From a virus: a DNA stretch of 29,364 bases. A program made the translations under genes and the position numbers. Below, one piece after another: positions 9,701 to 18,908 of the stretch. The notes under the pieces were generated by a model. That model searched no databases. It was not told the origin of the DNA and saw only the letters and a program-made list of their open reading frames with translations. The stretch's first letter is position 1. Each line of letters begins with the position of its first letter. The stretch spans positions 1 to 29,364 of IMG/VR virus record IMGVR_UViG_3300042691_049331, one strand, 5' to 3'.

Positions 9701-11449
9701 TCAGCTCAAAAAACTGATTTTTATGAGCTTGCAATTAATAATTTTATTGCCGAAATCCCAAATTTTTTCTTAGAAAATTCTGAATTAACTAACTTTGTTT
9801 CCTTGCCGGATACACAATTTAATACTGTTTTGTCTGGCGCTGTCTATCAAATGAAAATTTCGATAGATAAAAATAGTAATTTTTCTTCTTTTAAAAAAAC
9901 AAATTATTCTTTAAGTGCTTCAAGTGGTTTTTGGTTTGATTCCTCAGAACAAACTCTTTATGGCCCAGTGGTGACTAATCTAAGTGCTTCAACTGGGTAT
10001 TATAATTTTGCTGTTTATGGCGATTCATATGCCCCTTTCACCCCAGCTTATTATAGATCTAATACAGTAAGCACTATTACCGAAAGTATAACAGTATTTG
10101 ATGGTTTTAAATTTGATACAGGTGTTCCAAGTTGGTTTGGTCCAGATTTTAGAACAATAACAAATAGTTCTAGTTTAGGATTTAATGAAATTAGATTAGA
10201 TTTTTGTCCAAATACAAATGGCATCCCTACGGTTGCTGATATTATTAGTAAAACAAAAATAATAACACCTTCTACGCATACAACTTCAAGCTATACAAAT
10301 CATAAGTGGGCAATGTCACTTCTTAGTTCATTGTTGGTTAACCAAAAAGTTTCCTCACCTTCTATTGCTAAAGATCCTATAACTGGCAAAATTATACAAA
10401 CAGTTGATGACACTTCAACGAATCGATTGGCTATTCAAACTAAGTTTGAGGTACCACTAATTGATTTTCAAGATACCATTGCTTCTAGTACTATTACGCC
10501 ATTTCAAACCCCAGTATTAAACTTTGACGACGCAGCATTACCTGAATATGGTTTTACTGCTGACGTAACAGCAAGTATTGTTGATTATCAGGGCATATGG
10601 AATTCTTACGGCACCATCCCAGAGGATGGTAAAAGCATTCAAATTAAAGTTAGCGATGATGGTGCAAGTAATTCACTAATGAATATTATAGGTCTTAAGC
10701 CGCAAAGCAAATCAATAGGAAAGATTGCAGATAAAAAAGTTATTTCAGAAGCAGTAGTTATTTTGCCATATCTTAATAAACAAGTGTCTAGGGTAAGAAG
10801 GCCATTTGGAATTAATTTATTAGATCCATTTCCACCAGAAGGATTTGTTACAAATAAAACAGAAAATAAATATTTGTTTAAAATTGAAGACGCTGTTATA
10901 AATAAGTTATTAAACGTGCCAAATTACAAAAACCTTTCTATAAAAGATATTAAATTAATTTTAGATACGGATACCAACATAAATAGAAGTAATTCTATTG
11001 TTGATTTAATGATTAAAATGGTAACATATAATATCCCACCGCATCTTAACTGGCTAGAAACGCCCGAAAAGAAACAACCATGCGTTATGTTTATAGGTGA
11101 ATTTACTCATGAATTAACAAAACAAGATCTAGCTGATATTTGGCAAGGAACTATGCCGAGTATTACTAAAAATTCTGAAGAGCAAAGCGTATCTTTGGAG
11201 TATTTTTTAGGTGAACAAGAATTATTTGGAAATTTAAATTTAAATGATTATGATATAAGTATGTCTGTTTTTAAGGCTAAAAAACGAGCAAATACAGATT
11301 ATAAGCAAATTACTCTAGACCCAAACGATGCAAACGAAAAAATCCCTTGGTATACTTACAATTGGCCTTATGATTATTTTTCGCTTGTAGAACTACTTAA
11401 TATACAAGCTGGAGAGGTTTACGAACCTATAGCATCTGGTAGTGTATAA
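6794..11449 (+). CDS. Very large (1551 aa) unrecognised virion protein
   Basis: The largest gene here. The N-terminus (LLVSWNFDTVTG...FTVDDIS) resembles the start of a LamG-type sandwich. Residues about 125-200 form a helical segment with FFEKVL, IEFYKWIDSSLG and ESHILERNKYQYP. The long middle is rich in N, S, Y and F and strongly beta. A C-terminal part has HELTKQDLADIWQGTMP (about 1439-1455). No enzyme motif is visible. Its place among wedge and fibre-type genes implies a major tail or baseplate component. It starts 10 bases after the previous stop with a weak GGTAA in front; its stop overlaps the next start (TAATG at 11447). Confidence 0.8.
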   Translation: MSLNKNLLVSWNFDTVTGSDANGTFTVDDISNEYSGESSGFTSDSTSMVLKEDIKTGKKQSYETLEGIDTIQLIENDDERITDLKKPSSIKLMIENSMYQVISDEMLNLFASINDYAFRFTVPINKYKSEYDSLIQARRNFFEKVLSKPNLEKYIEFYKWIDSSLGALIDQLKPENSFDSSGLKTTVESHILERNKYQYPLPITIGSNYVFKNNDRSITIIKGVTGSAGVYTNSTNTTNPEAFYISDEISASSDQFTSLNVASRNYQKNYEIIQGAGKFVNNRGDKTNKTILQTRFSAGDGLSELNKHDNSKEFSVYNTLTNRAYTQRADYNASQSVTLGRQGSNTTATTTLYNDFADNGFIQRNIPYTSSNYAYSSSLTNYQAIPSKEIQDRQRNNIIIKDETNNLTVYESPIQFGVPAKHNLLVKDAFEEIQIFSPYGTKISTFSPRVLKQTGSLAKGFQLYFNKPLENLSDEDTFYKKINNANSESLQINRIEILDNVYPRKDLMGRALTRTKTNYEENAGTYNVSAFTWSQNSYNNNSSHIRTFWKNNIESRKRTRGGNADSGSINCLGAINVSSSDDEHSYIEPTQLFTFMNSDNFGFYTFGQVHVTASVSQNKSYYDSLYLLDGSSSFNISSQSYGIGVGFNNYVLGDLTTFPHNLCVNILSSSINHKAKPQFAYNNFPGYNAYNGNYQGGGSKKRAIINIVFNKSYQDFSDANIIPFYDSYNDFFVDIKKYYKNYSIIPEFCVGNYNEIITFQTRSIKEYTKILGRETFNEILNYGDTFTADFNKFVDKKSNKIKIIFNGVKKLLPYNGFYPSQRTVQIVSDFSGTYLSDLSEREKQYAIQPFFAPGILFNSIKAGIAVDFPIVVGENLAEDDILGATIFWQYKSAYNYGTNQGSRAVRYFSERLPFEAILDPKNYLFNTNNDAKNYYYLDPTHYNWLFTSGSALGTTQTVPYVELKKITNSSAQKTDFYELAINNFIAEIPNFFLENSELTNFVSLPDTQFNTVLSGAVYQMKISIDKNSNFSSFKKTNYSLSASSGFWFDSSEQTLYGPVVTNLSASTGYYNFAVYGDSYAPFTPAYYRSNTVSTITESITVFDGFKFDTGVPSWFGPDFRTITNSSSLGFNEIRLDFCPNTNGIPTVADIISKTKIITPSTHTTSSYTNHKWAMSLLSSLLVNQKVSSPSIAKDPITGKIIQTVDDTSTNRLAIQTKFEVPLIDFQDTIASSTITPFQTPVLNFDDAALPEYGFTADVTASIVDYQGIWNSYGTIPEDGKSIQIKVSDDGASNSLMNIIGLKPQSKSIGKIADKKVISEAVVILPYLNKQVSRVRRPFGINLLDPFPPEGFVTNKTENKYLFKIEDAVINKLLNVPNYKNLSIKDIKLILDTDTNINRSNSIVDLMIKMVTYNIPPHLNWLETPEKKQPCVMFIGEFTHELTKQDLADIWQGTMPSITKNSEEQSVSLEYFLGEQELFGNLNLNDYDISMSVFKAKKRANTDYKQITLDPNDANEKIPWYTYNWPYDYFSLVELLNIQAGEVYEPIASGSV

Positions 11450-12282
11450 TGGCAGATTTTTTAGATCAGAAAGAAGAAGTATTAAAAATAGAGCTTACTA
11501 AGCACGGTAGGAAGTTATTAGGGTTAGGAATATTTAATCCTGAATATTATTCATTTTTTGATGATTCTATAATTTATGATACAAATTATATATCAACACA
11601 AGAAGAACAGAATACTTCACAGGATAGAATTTTAGACAATTCTTTAACTTTTGGTGCGTTAAATTTACTAAATGAAAATACTACACAAGAACCTCTAGGG
11701 ACTTCTCTTACAGATAATGATTATGCGCCTTCTTGGACTTTAAATGTTTTAAATGGTGCAATTAGCTTTATTGAAGAGTCATCTAGCTATTATAAAAATG
11801 TTTTTACAGCTAGTTCAATAACATACGGTCTTGAATTAAAAAAAACAAACGTTTCTAATATTACAAACTATAACTTGTCTACTTATGAATTAGAAGATGG
11901 AAAAATCATAGATATAAGCGATGATTATGTTTTATTAGAACTAAAAGAAAACAACATGGAAGATAATTACGAAAATTTTGAAATTGAGTTTTTTTCATAT
12001 GATCCGCTTACAACTGGGATTAGCGGCTCTGTTGAAACTAAATTAAATTTTATCCCTAGAAAAAACAACATTATTGATGGTATTATTTACGAAGACAGTG
12101 AATTACCAAGTAAATTTAGTGATATAGATGTAACTAAAAATGATGTTAGTTATTTTTTTGATATTTTAGTTGACGATGAAATAGATCAAGCTATTATAAC
12201 AAAAGCTGCTAAGAAGTTAATTGAAGAAGTTAAGGCAACATATACTACAACATTTGAAGGCCCTGCTAAGGAAGATTGTTAA
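11449..12282 (+). CDS. Virion protein with N-terminal LTxxGRxLL motif
   Basis: 277 residues. The first 45 (MADFLDQKEE..., ELTKHGRKLLGLG at about 15-27, FFDDSIIYD at about 36-44) align with the first 50 of the gene at 16742 (MASFLDNTGD, LTDYGRQLLAKG, FALGDDEIDY). The two therefore share a short N-terminal domain, while the rest differs. The C-terminus is acidic, then lysine-rich, and ends in a Cys. The motif occurs in structural proteins of large phages as far as I recall; its function is unknown to me. Both ends overlap neighbours by the TAATG pattern. Confidence 0.78.
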   Translation: MADFLDQKEEVLKIELTKHGRKLLGLGIFNPEYYSFFDDSIIYDTNYISTQEEQNTSQDRILDNSLTFGALNLLNENTTQEPLGTSLTDNDYAPSWTLNVLNGAISFIEESSSYYKNVFTASSITYGLELKKTNVSNITNYNLSTYELEDGKIIDISDDYVLLELKENNMEDNYENFEIEFFSYDPLTTGISGSVETKLNFIPRKNNIIDGIIYEDSELPSKFSDIDVTKNDVSYFFDILVDDEIDQAIITKAAKKLIEEVKATYTTTFEGPAKEDC

Positions 12283-14525
12283 TGTTAAAAGTTGCAAATA
12301 TTAATGATCCAGAAGAAAATTTTATTGCCCCCTCTGTTTATATTGATAGCATTGTTTTAGAAAATAAAACAATGACGGTTCATTACAGCTTAAGAGATTT
12401 AGTAAACAGCTGGATGCTAAATGATTTAATCACAGATAATTTGTTTGTGTATATTTCTGATGGAAAAAATACTGATAAAAGATTATTAAAAACTATAATT
12501 AAAGCAAATAAAATAAGTGACAATACTGTAAAAGATTATGCTTCATTCACCTACATAAATGATTTTACTTCTAGTTTAAATTCTACTACAATTCAGGCTT
12601 GGTGTGGCAATGAAAATATTAGCAGCAGTATTGTTACCGAACAAGTAATAATAAGTGGTAGTTTGGTTAAAGCAAAATATAATAATTTAGAAAATACATT
12701 TTTAAATAAAACAAAAAATTTAAATTTATTAAATTTTAATATTATTTTTCCAACTGGATCATTGTCAGAGGCTTCTGAAAGCCCTATCGTTTCAGACCTT
12801 ATGGTTTCTTATAGGCCAGACAAAAAAAGTAATTTATCATTTGTTTTTGATTTACAAAGTTATTTAAAAAAAACATCTAAACAATATAATTTTTTACAAA
12901 AAAATTCAACCTTTCGACAAATTATTTTAGCTAATTCTAGTATTGATGTTGATAAGAGTTATTTTAAAAAGTACAATTTAAGTATAAAAGATTTTTTTGG
13001 ATCAAAAATTTCTAATAAAATAGAAGCACAATTAATAGATACTAATTCTTATAAATATCTTATTAGTGTTGCTGATGACAATTTAGCAATACAAAACAGA
13101 CATTATTATGATATAGAGGCGCATTTAGAAGTTATTGACTATTCATCAAAGCTATTAAGCGATGTTACAAGACAAAACATTAGAAAAAGTATTATTTTTC
13201 TTGAGGAATACAGGAATAATTTTAATATAGCTTATAATAACTCCTTTATACAAAATCCACAAATATATATATTTGAAAATTTTTACGAAGAACATATTAA
13301 TAACGGAAACATTTCTAATCTTATTGACACTTTGGCTCCAGTTTGTTCGTTGTTTTCAGGGATTAAGCAAGAACAATTTGCTGAATTGTTTGTTTCAATA
13401 ATTCATCCATTGAATACAGAAGAAAAATTAATCACTAAGCTAATAGATTTTATGTATAGAATGGAATCTGTCGTAGTATCGGCTATTTCTACTGCCATAG
13501 ATGCTTCAAACATAAGTTATGCAAGCAATAAAAAAGGTCGTTTAATAGTAGACAAAAGGTTTAGCGTATCAACACAAAATGTATACGCCTCAGATCTTAA
13601 TTACGATTATGATGAAAACACTGGCATAGAAGTTATTCTTAGCGATTCGCTTGAAACTATTTCTAATTCTATAAATCCATCAGTATATACATTCACAGAA
13701 GCAGAATTTTTTAATAGAAAATTTTTAGAAAGTAAAAAATACTTTAATAATCCCGGCGTTACTACTCGTCAAGCAGTAAATACATTTTCTATAGCTAATT
13801 TTTTTATAAATGGTTCTGAATATAATTTAATTATAAATCCACCAGAGCAAGATAATAGTTTTTTTAATGATATATTTACTAAAGTTAAAGAATCTAAATA
13901 TCCGTTCCGCTATAAAGCACCAGAAACATACGTTTTTCAATTGTTGCAAGAAGGCGTAAATATAAAAACTATTACTAATAGAAATAGCAATTCAACAAAT
14001 AATATAAAACTTAATACATTATTTGATAATAATCAAGATAGTTTACAAAATTCACTTAAATTTATGACCGATACGAACGTACGAGGTTTATATTTTATAA
14101 TAGATGATACGGATTTTTTGCCTTTAGAAGAAATAAAAGATTCGATTCAATATAATTCAACTCGACAGGAATATGTTTTTGAATCTCCAAAAAAAATCTA
14201 CAATGAAGAATCTTTAAAAGATTTTGAACAAAAAGCAAAATTATTAATATACTATAATAGCATTTATAAACTAAATGTAGTTTCTAGCGGCGACCTAATG
14301 GATGTGTATACGCTTATTCCAACAAGGTGTTTAAGTAATATTTTTACAGATAATTTAAGATTATTAACAACTAATTTTATTGTTCGTAAAAAATTTATTA
14401 CTCCAACTGAACCTCCGTTACAGTTTTTTAATATTGTCAATGATTTAAAAATTAATATTCCTTCTATATATCTTAATAGAAATATTACAAAAGCAGCAAT
14501 TAATATAACGGTAGATGATATATAA
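12282..14525 (+). CDS. Unrecognised large virion protein (747 aa)
   Basis: I place the start at the ATG at 12282, which overlaps the upstream stop as TAATG, rather than at a TTG two codons earlier, because four other junctions in this block have the same arrangement. The protein is mixed alpha/beta with a lysine- and asparagine-rich composition. It has helical segments around residues 265-310 (RQNIRKSIIFLEEYRNN) and 385-400 (LITKLIDFMYRMESV). No known domain was recognised, and no signal peptide or membrane segment is evident. The context is a tail/baseplate cluster. Its stop overlaps the next start. Confidence 0.78.
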   Translation: MLKVANINDPEENFIAPSVYIDSIVLENKTMTVHYSLRDLVNSWMLNDLITDNLFVYISDGKNTDKRLLKTIIKANKISDNTVKDYASFTYINDFTSSLNSTTIQAWCGNENISSSIVTEQVIISGSLVKAKYNNLENTFLNKTKNLNLLNFNIIFPTGSLSEASESPIVSDLMVSYRPDKKSNLSFVFDLQSYLKKTSKQYNFLQKNSTFRQIILANSSIDVDKSYFKKYNLSIKDFFGSKISNKIEAQLIDTNSYKYLISVADDNLAIQNRHYYDIEAHLEVIDYSSKLLSDVTRQNIRKSIIFLEEYRNNFNIAYNNSFIQNPQIYIFENFYEEHINNGNISNLIDTLAPVCSLFSGIKQEQFAELFVSIIHPLNTEEKLITKLIDFMYRMESVVVSAISTAIDASNISYASNKKGRLIVDKRFSVSTQNVYASDLNYDYDENTGIEVILSDSLETISNSINPSVYTFTEAEFFNRKFLESKKYFNNPGVTTRQAVNTFSIANFFINGSEYNLIINPPEQDNSFFNDIFTKVKESKYPFRYKAPETYVFQLLQEGVNIKTITNRNSNSTNNIKLNTLFDNNQDSLQNSLKFMTDTNVRGLYFIIDDTDFLPLEEIKDSIQYNSTRQEYVFESPKKIYNEESLKDFEQKAKLLIYYNSIYKLNVVSSGDLMDVYTLIPTRCLSNIFTDNLRLLTTNFIVRKKFITPTEPPLQFFNIVNDLKINIPSIYLNRNITKAAINITVDDI

Positions 14526-16717
14526 TGTCAAATAATGGTAAAAAAACAGTATATGTAGATTCAAACAATTATGCTGAAACTGTTCAAAGAGAAAATTTTA
14601 ATAAAAACTCTTTTGTTTCGCAAATCCCAGACCAAATTAGATATTATTCTTCAAATTTTTGGACTAATATAAAAAATCAATTAAAATTATCAGATGTCGG
14701 TGGACTTTTCTCTATTTCAAAAAGAGAAAATTATTATGTTTTAACAGCCGATAAAACTAAATTTTTTGAAAATGTTTTTGAAAATGGTCTAATAAAAGAA
14801 AAATTTAATAAATCTGCTTGGGAATTATTTGTAGAACAAAAAATGCCACAAGAAAATCAAATTTTTGAAGATTTTTATTTTCTTTTTCCTGAATCTACAG
14901 AAATTGCAGATGTAACTGCTAAAGAAACAAAAGATATAAATTACTTTAATAGAGAGTTTATTTATAATTTTTTCTCTCCATATTATGAAAAATTAACTTC
15001 TGACCAATTTTTTGATGTAACAACTTTGCCAACAATTTATAACGTCTTAAATAACAAAATTCAACAAAAACGTGGGCAACAAGAAAATCTTGCTCTTTCG
15101 CTTGGTGGCTTAATTGATGTTAACTACGTTGATTCATTAATGGCATCAAACAAAACAACAGATTATTTAAAAGAATATTTTGTTCAATATAGCCAAATCT
15201 ATAATAGACCAGAAGTTGTGCCTGTTTTAGAGCAAATAAAAGATTTTAATTCTTTAGTAATTTACAGCAGTTCTAATTTAACAAATATTAAAAAATTAAA
15301 TAATAAATACGTTCCATTTCCTTTTTATTCTTCTATAGAATTTTCTAATCTTGTAAATAATAAAAATGCGTTTATACATGACTTAAAAGCAATTAATAAT
15401 CTTGATTCTGATCTTCTTAATTTTGTTACTACACAATTTAGCTTCAATCAAAAAAAATATATTTTTAGCAAAGATAATAATCCTACTGAGGAAGTTTCAT
15501 TAAATAATTTTAATTTAAAAACATGGATAAATGCAAATATAGACGTTACTAATGAAGGAGATTTTTCTTTAACTGCCAACAACACAATAAAATACACTGA
15601 GCTTCTTGAATATATTAAGAAAAATTTAAAACAAAAATTTAGAGATTATGATAAATTAACATCAGAGCCATCGTATTATGAAGTGTTATTTTATAAAATT
15701 GACAAAAGGCAGTTTAACCACGAAAAAAATAATAAACCAATAAATTCTGTTTTCATAACACCGGATAGCGGTGATGTTATAAAATACATCGATACACAAA
15801 TAAAATATGGAACAAAGTATTACTATACGATCTCAGCTTTTACTTTAGTAATAGGCACAGAATATAAATATAAAAAATACTACTCAGAGCAAATAAACAC
15901 TGAAAAAAATTACGACATAGAAAACGGCTTATATAAATTCAACGTAGAAACTAAAGCTTCATATAAAGTTTTTGAAGTACCGGTTGCAAAATTTAATGGA
16001 GCTGTTTTTGAAAAACCTTATACAAAACCAGTTATAAATATTAAACAACAGGATAACAATTTGGTGTTTTTATTAGAAAATTCAGATATTAGAAATTTTG
16101 AAAAATTTGAAATTTTAGACAATAGAGATTTTAACTTATTTGAATCTATAAGAACTTCTCAACAAAATGAAGACCCAGATACTATAGAATCTTTACTAGG
16201 TAATAATTCTATAAACAAATTGCAAATCTTTAGAACGGTTAATTATCCTGAAAATTATTTAGCTTTTAATGGTAAACTATATAAAACGCTAATATTAGAT
16301 AATAATAAAAAAAGTTTTATAGATAATATAGTTCCAAACATAAAATATTACTATGTTTTTAGATATTTAAACGAGCATGACATACCATCAAATACTTCAA
16401 AAATTTATGAAATTATACTAAAAGACGAAGATGGATATCAATATTTAGAAACAAAAATTATAGATTTAAATATGAGCTCTCCAAGACAAAAAATAAAAGG
16501 AATGAAAAAATATCTATTAATAAGACCAAGCCTATTACAAACTCAGCCAAAATTCAACAAAGATATACAAACAGTACAAGACATAGAACTTGGTCCAAAA
16601 ATAAATAATTTATGGGGGATCGATAAAAAATTTCTATTAAGAATAAAATCTAATAAAAGTAATAGAGTTTTAGATTTTTATATAACTTCAACTATAAAAA
16701 GAAAAAATAGTACCTAA
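14525..16717 (+). CDS. Large virion protein with fibronectin III-like segments
   Basis: 730 residues. The N-terminal half is helical and asparagine-rich. Around residues 380-445 there is a fibronectin III-like pattern: YYEVLFYKIDK, then YIDTQIKYGTKYYYTISAF. A second appears at about 585-645: FIDNIVPNIKYYYVFRYLN followed by SNTSKIYEI. Such Ig-like folds are common in tail proteins, where they aid surface contact or assembly. The C-terminus is basic (KSNKSNRV...IKRKNST). It starts at a TAATG overlap and is followed by a 24-base gap carrying the strong ribosome site of the next gene, so the coupled block appears to end here. Confidence 0.78.
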   Translation: MSNNGKKTVYVDSNNYAETVQRENFNKNSFVSQIPDQIRYYSSNFWTNIKNQLKLSDVGGLFSISKRENYYVLTADKTKFFENVFENGLIKEKFNKSAWELFVEQKMPQENQIFEDFYFLFPESTEIADVTAKETKDINYFNREFIYNFFSPYYEKLTSDQFFDVTTLPTIYNVLNNKIQQKRGQQENLALSLGGLIDVNYVDSLMASNKTTDYLKEYFVQYSQIYNRPEVVPVLEQIKDFNSLVIYSSSNLTNIKKLNNKYVPFPFYSSIEFSNLVNNKNAFIHDLKAINNLDSDLLNFVTTQFSFNQKKYIFSKDNNPTEEVSLNNFNLKTWINANIDVTNEGDFSLTANNTIKYTELLEYIKKNLKQKFRDYDKLTSEPSYYEVLFYKIDKRQFNHEKNNKPINSVFITPDSGDVIKYIDTQIKYGTKYYYTISAFTLVIGTEYKYKKYYSEQINTEKNYDIENGLYKFNVETKASYKVFEVPVAKFNGAVFEKPYTKPVINIKQQDNNLVFLLENSDIRNFEKFEILDNRDFNLFESIRTSQQNEDPDTIESLLGNNSINKLQIFRTVNYPENYLAFNGKLYKTLILDNNKKSFIDNIVPNIKYYYVFRYLNEHDIPSNTSKIYEIILKDEDGYQYLETKIIDLNMSSPRQKIKGMKKYLLIRPSLLQTQPKFNKDIQTVQDIELGPKINNLWGIDKKFLLRIKSNKSNRVLDFYITSTIKRKNST

Positions 16718-16741
16718 TTATAACAGCAAAGAGGAAAAAGC

Positions 16742-17650
16742 ATGGCTTCTTTTTTAGATAATACCGGGGATATAATTCTTGACGCCGTTTTAACGGACTA
16801 TGGCCGTCAATTGCTAGCTAAAGGTGATGGGTCTTTTAATATTGTTAAATTTGCGCTTGGTGATGACGAAATTGATTATTCAAAATGGGACTCAACAGCC
16901 GTTACCACATTAAAAGATCAAAAAATTTTATTAACGCCCATAATGGAAGCATTTACAAATAATGCCGCTTCGTTAAAAAACAAATTACTAACAATAGGTA
17001 TTGAAAACCTACTATATTTACCAATATTAAAATTGCAAACTAAAATTTTTAATGTTGCAGATTTTAATAGTAAATTTACTGGCTTTTTAATTCCAATCGA
17101 TGACTCAAACAATACTACAAGAAATCAATTTACTGGTTCGTATTCAGAAACCGGTCTATTGAACTATAGTAAATTAATTACAGTTGATCAAGGTTTAGAT
17201 TCTAGTGATTTATCAAAAGATAGAAGTTTGGCAAATGAATTACCAGAAATTTACGAAACAGAATACAATATTATGATCGATAATCGTCTTGGGACTATAG
17301 CCTCAACTATAGGCGGAGCTTCAATTCCGTATGTTAGCGTTGATGATGATAATATGGCTACATACAAGGTTAGTTTAGGCGTTGGAAATGGTTTTGTATC
17401 TCAAATCAATCCAGTAAATAATAATAGCGATATTGCTGGTTATAAAGGCACAAGATTAACATTTACCATAAAGCCTACATTAGCTATTGAAAGTGATAGC
17501 GTTTTAGATAGATTAGGCGAAGAGCTAGAACTTGTTACTTCACCTGCTAGCGTCACATTTAAAACAGTTAAAAGCTTTGTAAGAATAACTGGTGTAACAA
17601 CTGGCTACTCTATAGAACTTCCACTTTTATTTGCTAAAAAGAAAACTTAA
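16742..17650 (+). CDS. Virion protein with LTDYGR / GDDEIDY N-terminal motif
   Basis: 302 residues, preceded by a strong Shine-Dalgarno (AGAGG, 7 bases before the ATG). The N-terminus reads MASFLDNTGDIILDAVLTDY, then GRQLLAKG (21-28) and KFALGDDEIDY (36-46), a signature I recall from structural proteins of large myophages. The same N-terminal block is found in the gene at 11449. The C-terminal third is beta-rich (YKGTRLTFTIKP, then an all-beta tail). It is the first of three adjacent genes that probably form one structural unit with the two GLYD-type paralogues downstream. The precise role is unknown. Confidence 0.8.
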   Translation: MASFLDNTGDIILDAVLTDYGRQLLAKGDGSFNIVKFALGDDEIDYSKWDSTAVTTLKDQKILLTPIMEAFTNNAASLKNKLLTIGIENLLYLPILKLQTKIFNVADFNSKFTGFLIPIDDSNNTTRNQFTGSYSETGLLNYSKLITVDQGLDSSDLSKDRSLANELPEIYETEYNIMIDNRLGTIASTIGGASIPYVSVDDDNMATYKVSLGVGNGFVSQINPVNNNSDIAGYKGTRLTFTIKPTLAIESDSVLDRLGEELELVTSPASVTFKTVKSFVRITGVTTGYSIELPLLFAKKKT

Positions 17651-17662
17651 TAGGACATAAAC

Positions 17663-18727
17663 ATGGCTTCTTCTTATAAATACTTAGGCAATAATGACAG
17701 AGTTGTTTCTACAACAGAGTTATTAGAAAGCGTTTCTAATAATGTTTCCAGTAGTACTTTGCCATCTAATAAAACTACATTTGTTAAAGTTGTTTCCGGT
17801 AGCTCATCAACAAATATTTTAGATATAACTGCTGGTAGATCCTCGGCTTGTACAAGCGGTTCCTCTGATCTTACAAAACAACAAATTGTTTACAATCAAA
17901 TGGCTAAAGTTTTAATTGGCTTAGATGTAAATAATAATGTTAAAAAATTTAGCCTAGATGCTAATGCAATTGATACAGATAATATTCTTCATAATGCATT
18001 TTTTATTAATCTAGCAAGAAATCAATTTAAAGATAAAATTAAAAAAGGCACCTTTGAATTACTTATTAAACCAAATGGCACTCTTAGCGTCTATTTAACT
18101 GATAAAAGTGGGTCTTTAGGCCCAACTGTAAGAGAATGCGAAACTGGAGAATATGGTATATTATACGTTAGTGCCTCAAGCACTACTGGGCTAAGTATAG
18201 CGACTAATCGTTCCAATCTAACAGGTGGTTTAGTGTTTTATGAAGCTGGCGTGGCTGTTGTTTCCCCTTATCTGTTTGCACAAAGCGGTACAAACGCAGA
18301 ACCAACAGATTCAACTGGCAACTTTAATGAAAATCAAAGAGGTTTATTGTCTACGCTATATAGCACTTTTAGTGGTTCTCAAAATGTTGGTTATACTTTT
18401 GTTAGCGGTGGAATCAATGATAGCGCAGTAGGATTATATAAAAATTTCTTTTCCGCTAGTTATCAATCTGTTACAGAATTAAATTCAACCGTTTATTTCT
18501 GCCGCGCATTCAATAATGAATTTAATTATTCCTCAAATCCAACATACTTAACTGAAAGTCAGATTGTTGTTAAAGAAGGCGATCCAATGGCTCAACCAGC
18601 TTCCTATATAACAACTGTTGGCTTATATGATGACAATAATCAATTATTAGCTGTTGCTAAATTATCTGAACCTATTAAGAAAACCCCAGATACAGAATTA
18701 ATAACAAGAGTCAGATTGGACTTCTAA
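17663..18727 (+). CDS. Virion protein with C-terminal GLYD...LA domain (paralogue A)
   Basis: 354 residues, with AGGA 9 bases before the ATG. The C-terminal 41 residues (SYITTVGLYDDNNQLLAVAK, then LSEPIKKT and a final VRLDF) align with the end of the gene at 18986. Further similarity runs upstream: a KGTFELL strand, a GLVFYEAGVAVV strand, and a NEFNYSSNPTY segment that matches NELNHSNNITY. The two are therefore full-length but diverged paralogues. Position and style suggest a tail or neck appendage protein; no enzymatic motif is seen. Confidence 0.8.
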   Translation: MASSYKYLGNNDRVVSTTELLESVSNNVSSSTLPSNKTTFVKVVSGSSSTNILDITAGRSSACTSGSSDLTKQQIVYNQMAKVLIGLDVNNNVKKFSLDANAIDTDNILHNAFFINLARNQFKDKIKKGTFELLIKPNGTLSVYLTDKSGSLGPTVRECETGEYGILYVSASSTTGLSIATNRSNLTGGLVFYEAGVAVVSPYLFAQSGTNAEPTDSTGNFNENQRGLLSTLYSTFSGSQNVGYTFVSGGINDSAVGLYKNFFSASYQSVTELNSTVYFCRAFNNEFNYSSNPTYLTESQIVVKEGDPMAQPASYITTVGLYDDNNQLLAVAKLSEPIKKTPDTELITRVRLDF

Positions 18728-18731
18728 AAAC

Positions 18732-18908
18732 ATGAAAACTGTTGCGCCTCAAGCATCCAATAACTCATCTGCTAAAAATAAAAACGTTATTAAAGTAAAT
18801 GTTTACAGGGGAACACAAAATGGTAATATTTTTCCTGTCACAACTTTTTGTGAAATAAAGTTAGATTTTAGTTGTGAGGACAATAGTCAGTATATTCCTG
18901 TAATATAA
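18732..18908 (+). CDS. Small protein of 58 residues, unknown
   Basis: An ATG 4 bases after the previous stop opens a frame of 58 codons ending in TAA at 18906-18908, just before a strong terminator. The N-terminal 20 residues are polar and probably disordered (MKTVAPQASNNSSAKNKN). The rest looks like strands: VIKVNVYRG, FPVTTFCEIKLDFSC, YIPVI, with two cysteines. There is no good Shine-Dalgarno (only GGA about 14 bases upstream), so coupling to the upstream stop is likely. It fills the only available gap between the paralogue and the terminator, which favours a real gene. The function is not recognised. Confidence 0.6.
   Translation: MKTVAPQASNNSSAKNKNVIKVNVYRGTQNGNIFPVTTFCEIKLDFSCEDNSQYIPVI

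Noticed and set aside
12276-12281. TTG start two codons upstream of the 12282 ATG
   Set aside because: The ATG fits the TAATG overlap seen at four other junctions; TTG has no better ribosome site.
18240-18431. Plus-strand frame of 63 codons within the 17663 gene
   Set aside because: It is wholly internal to a better gene in another frame and has no independent signals.
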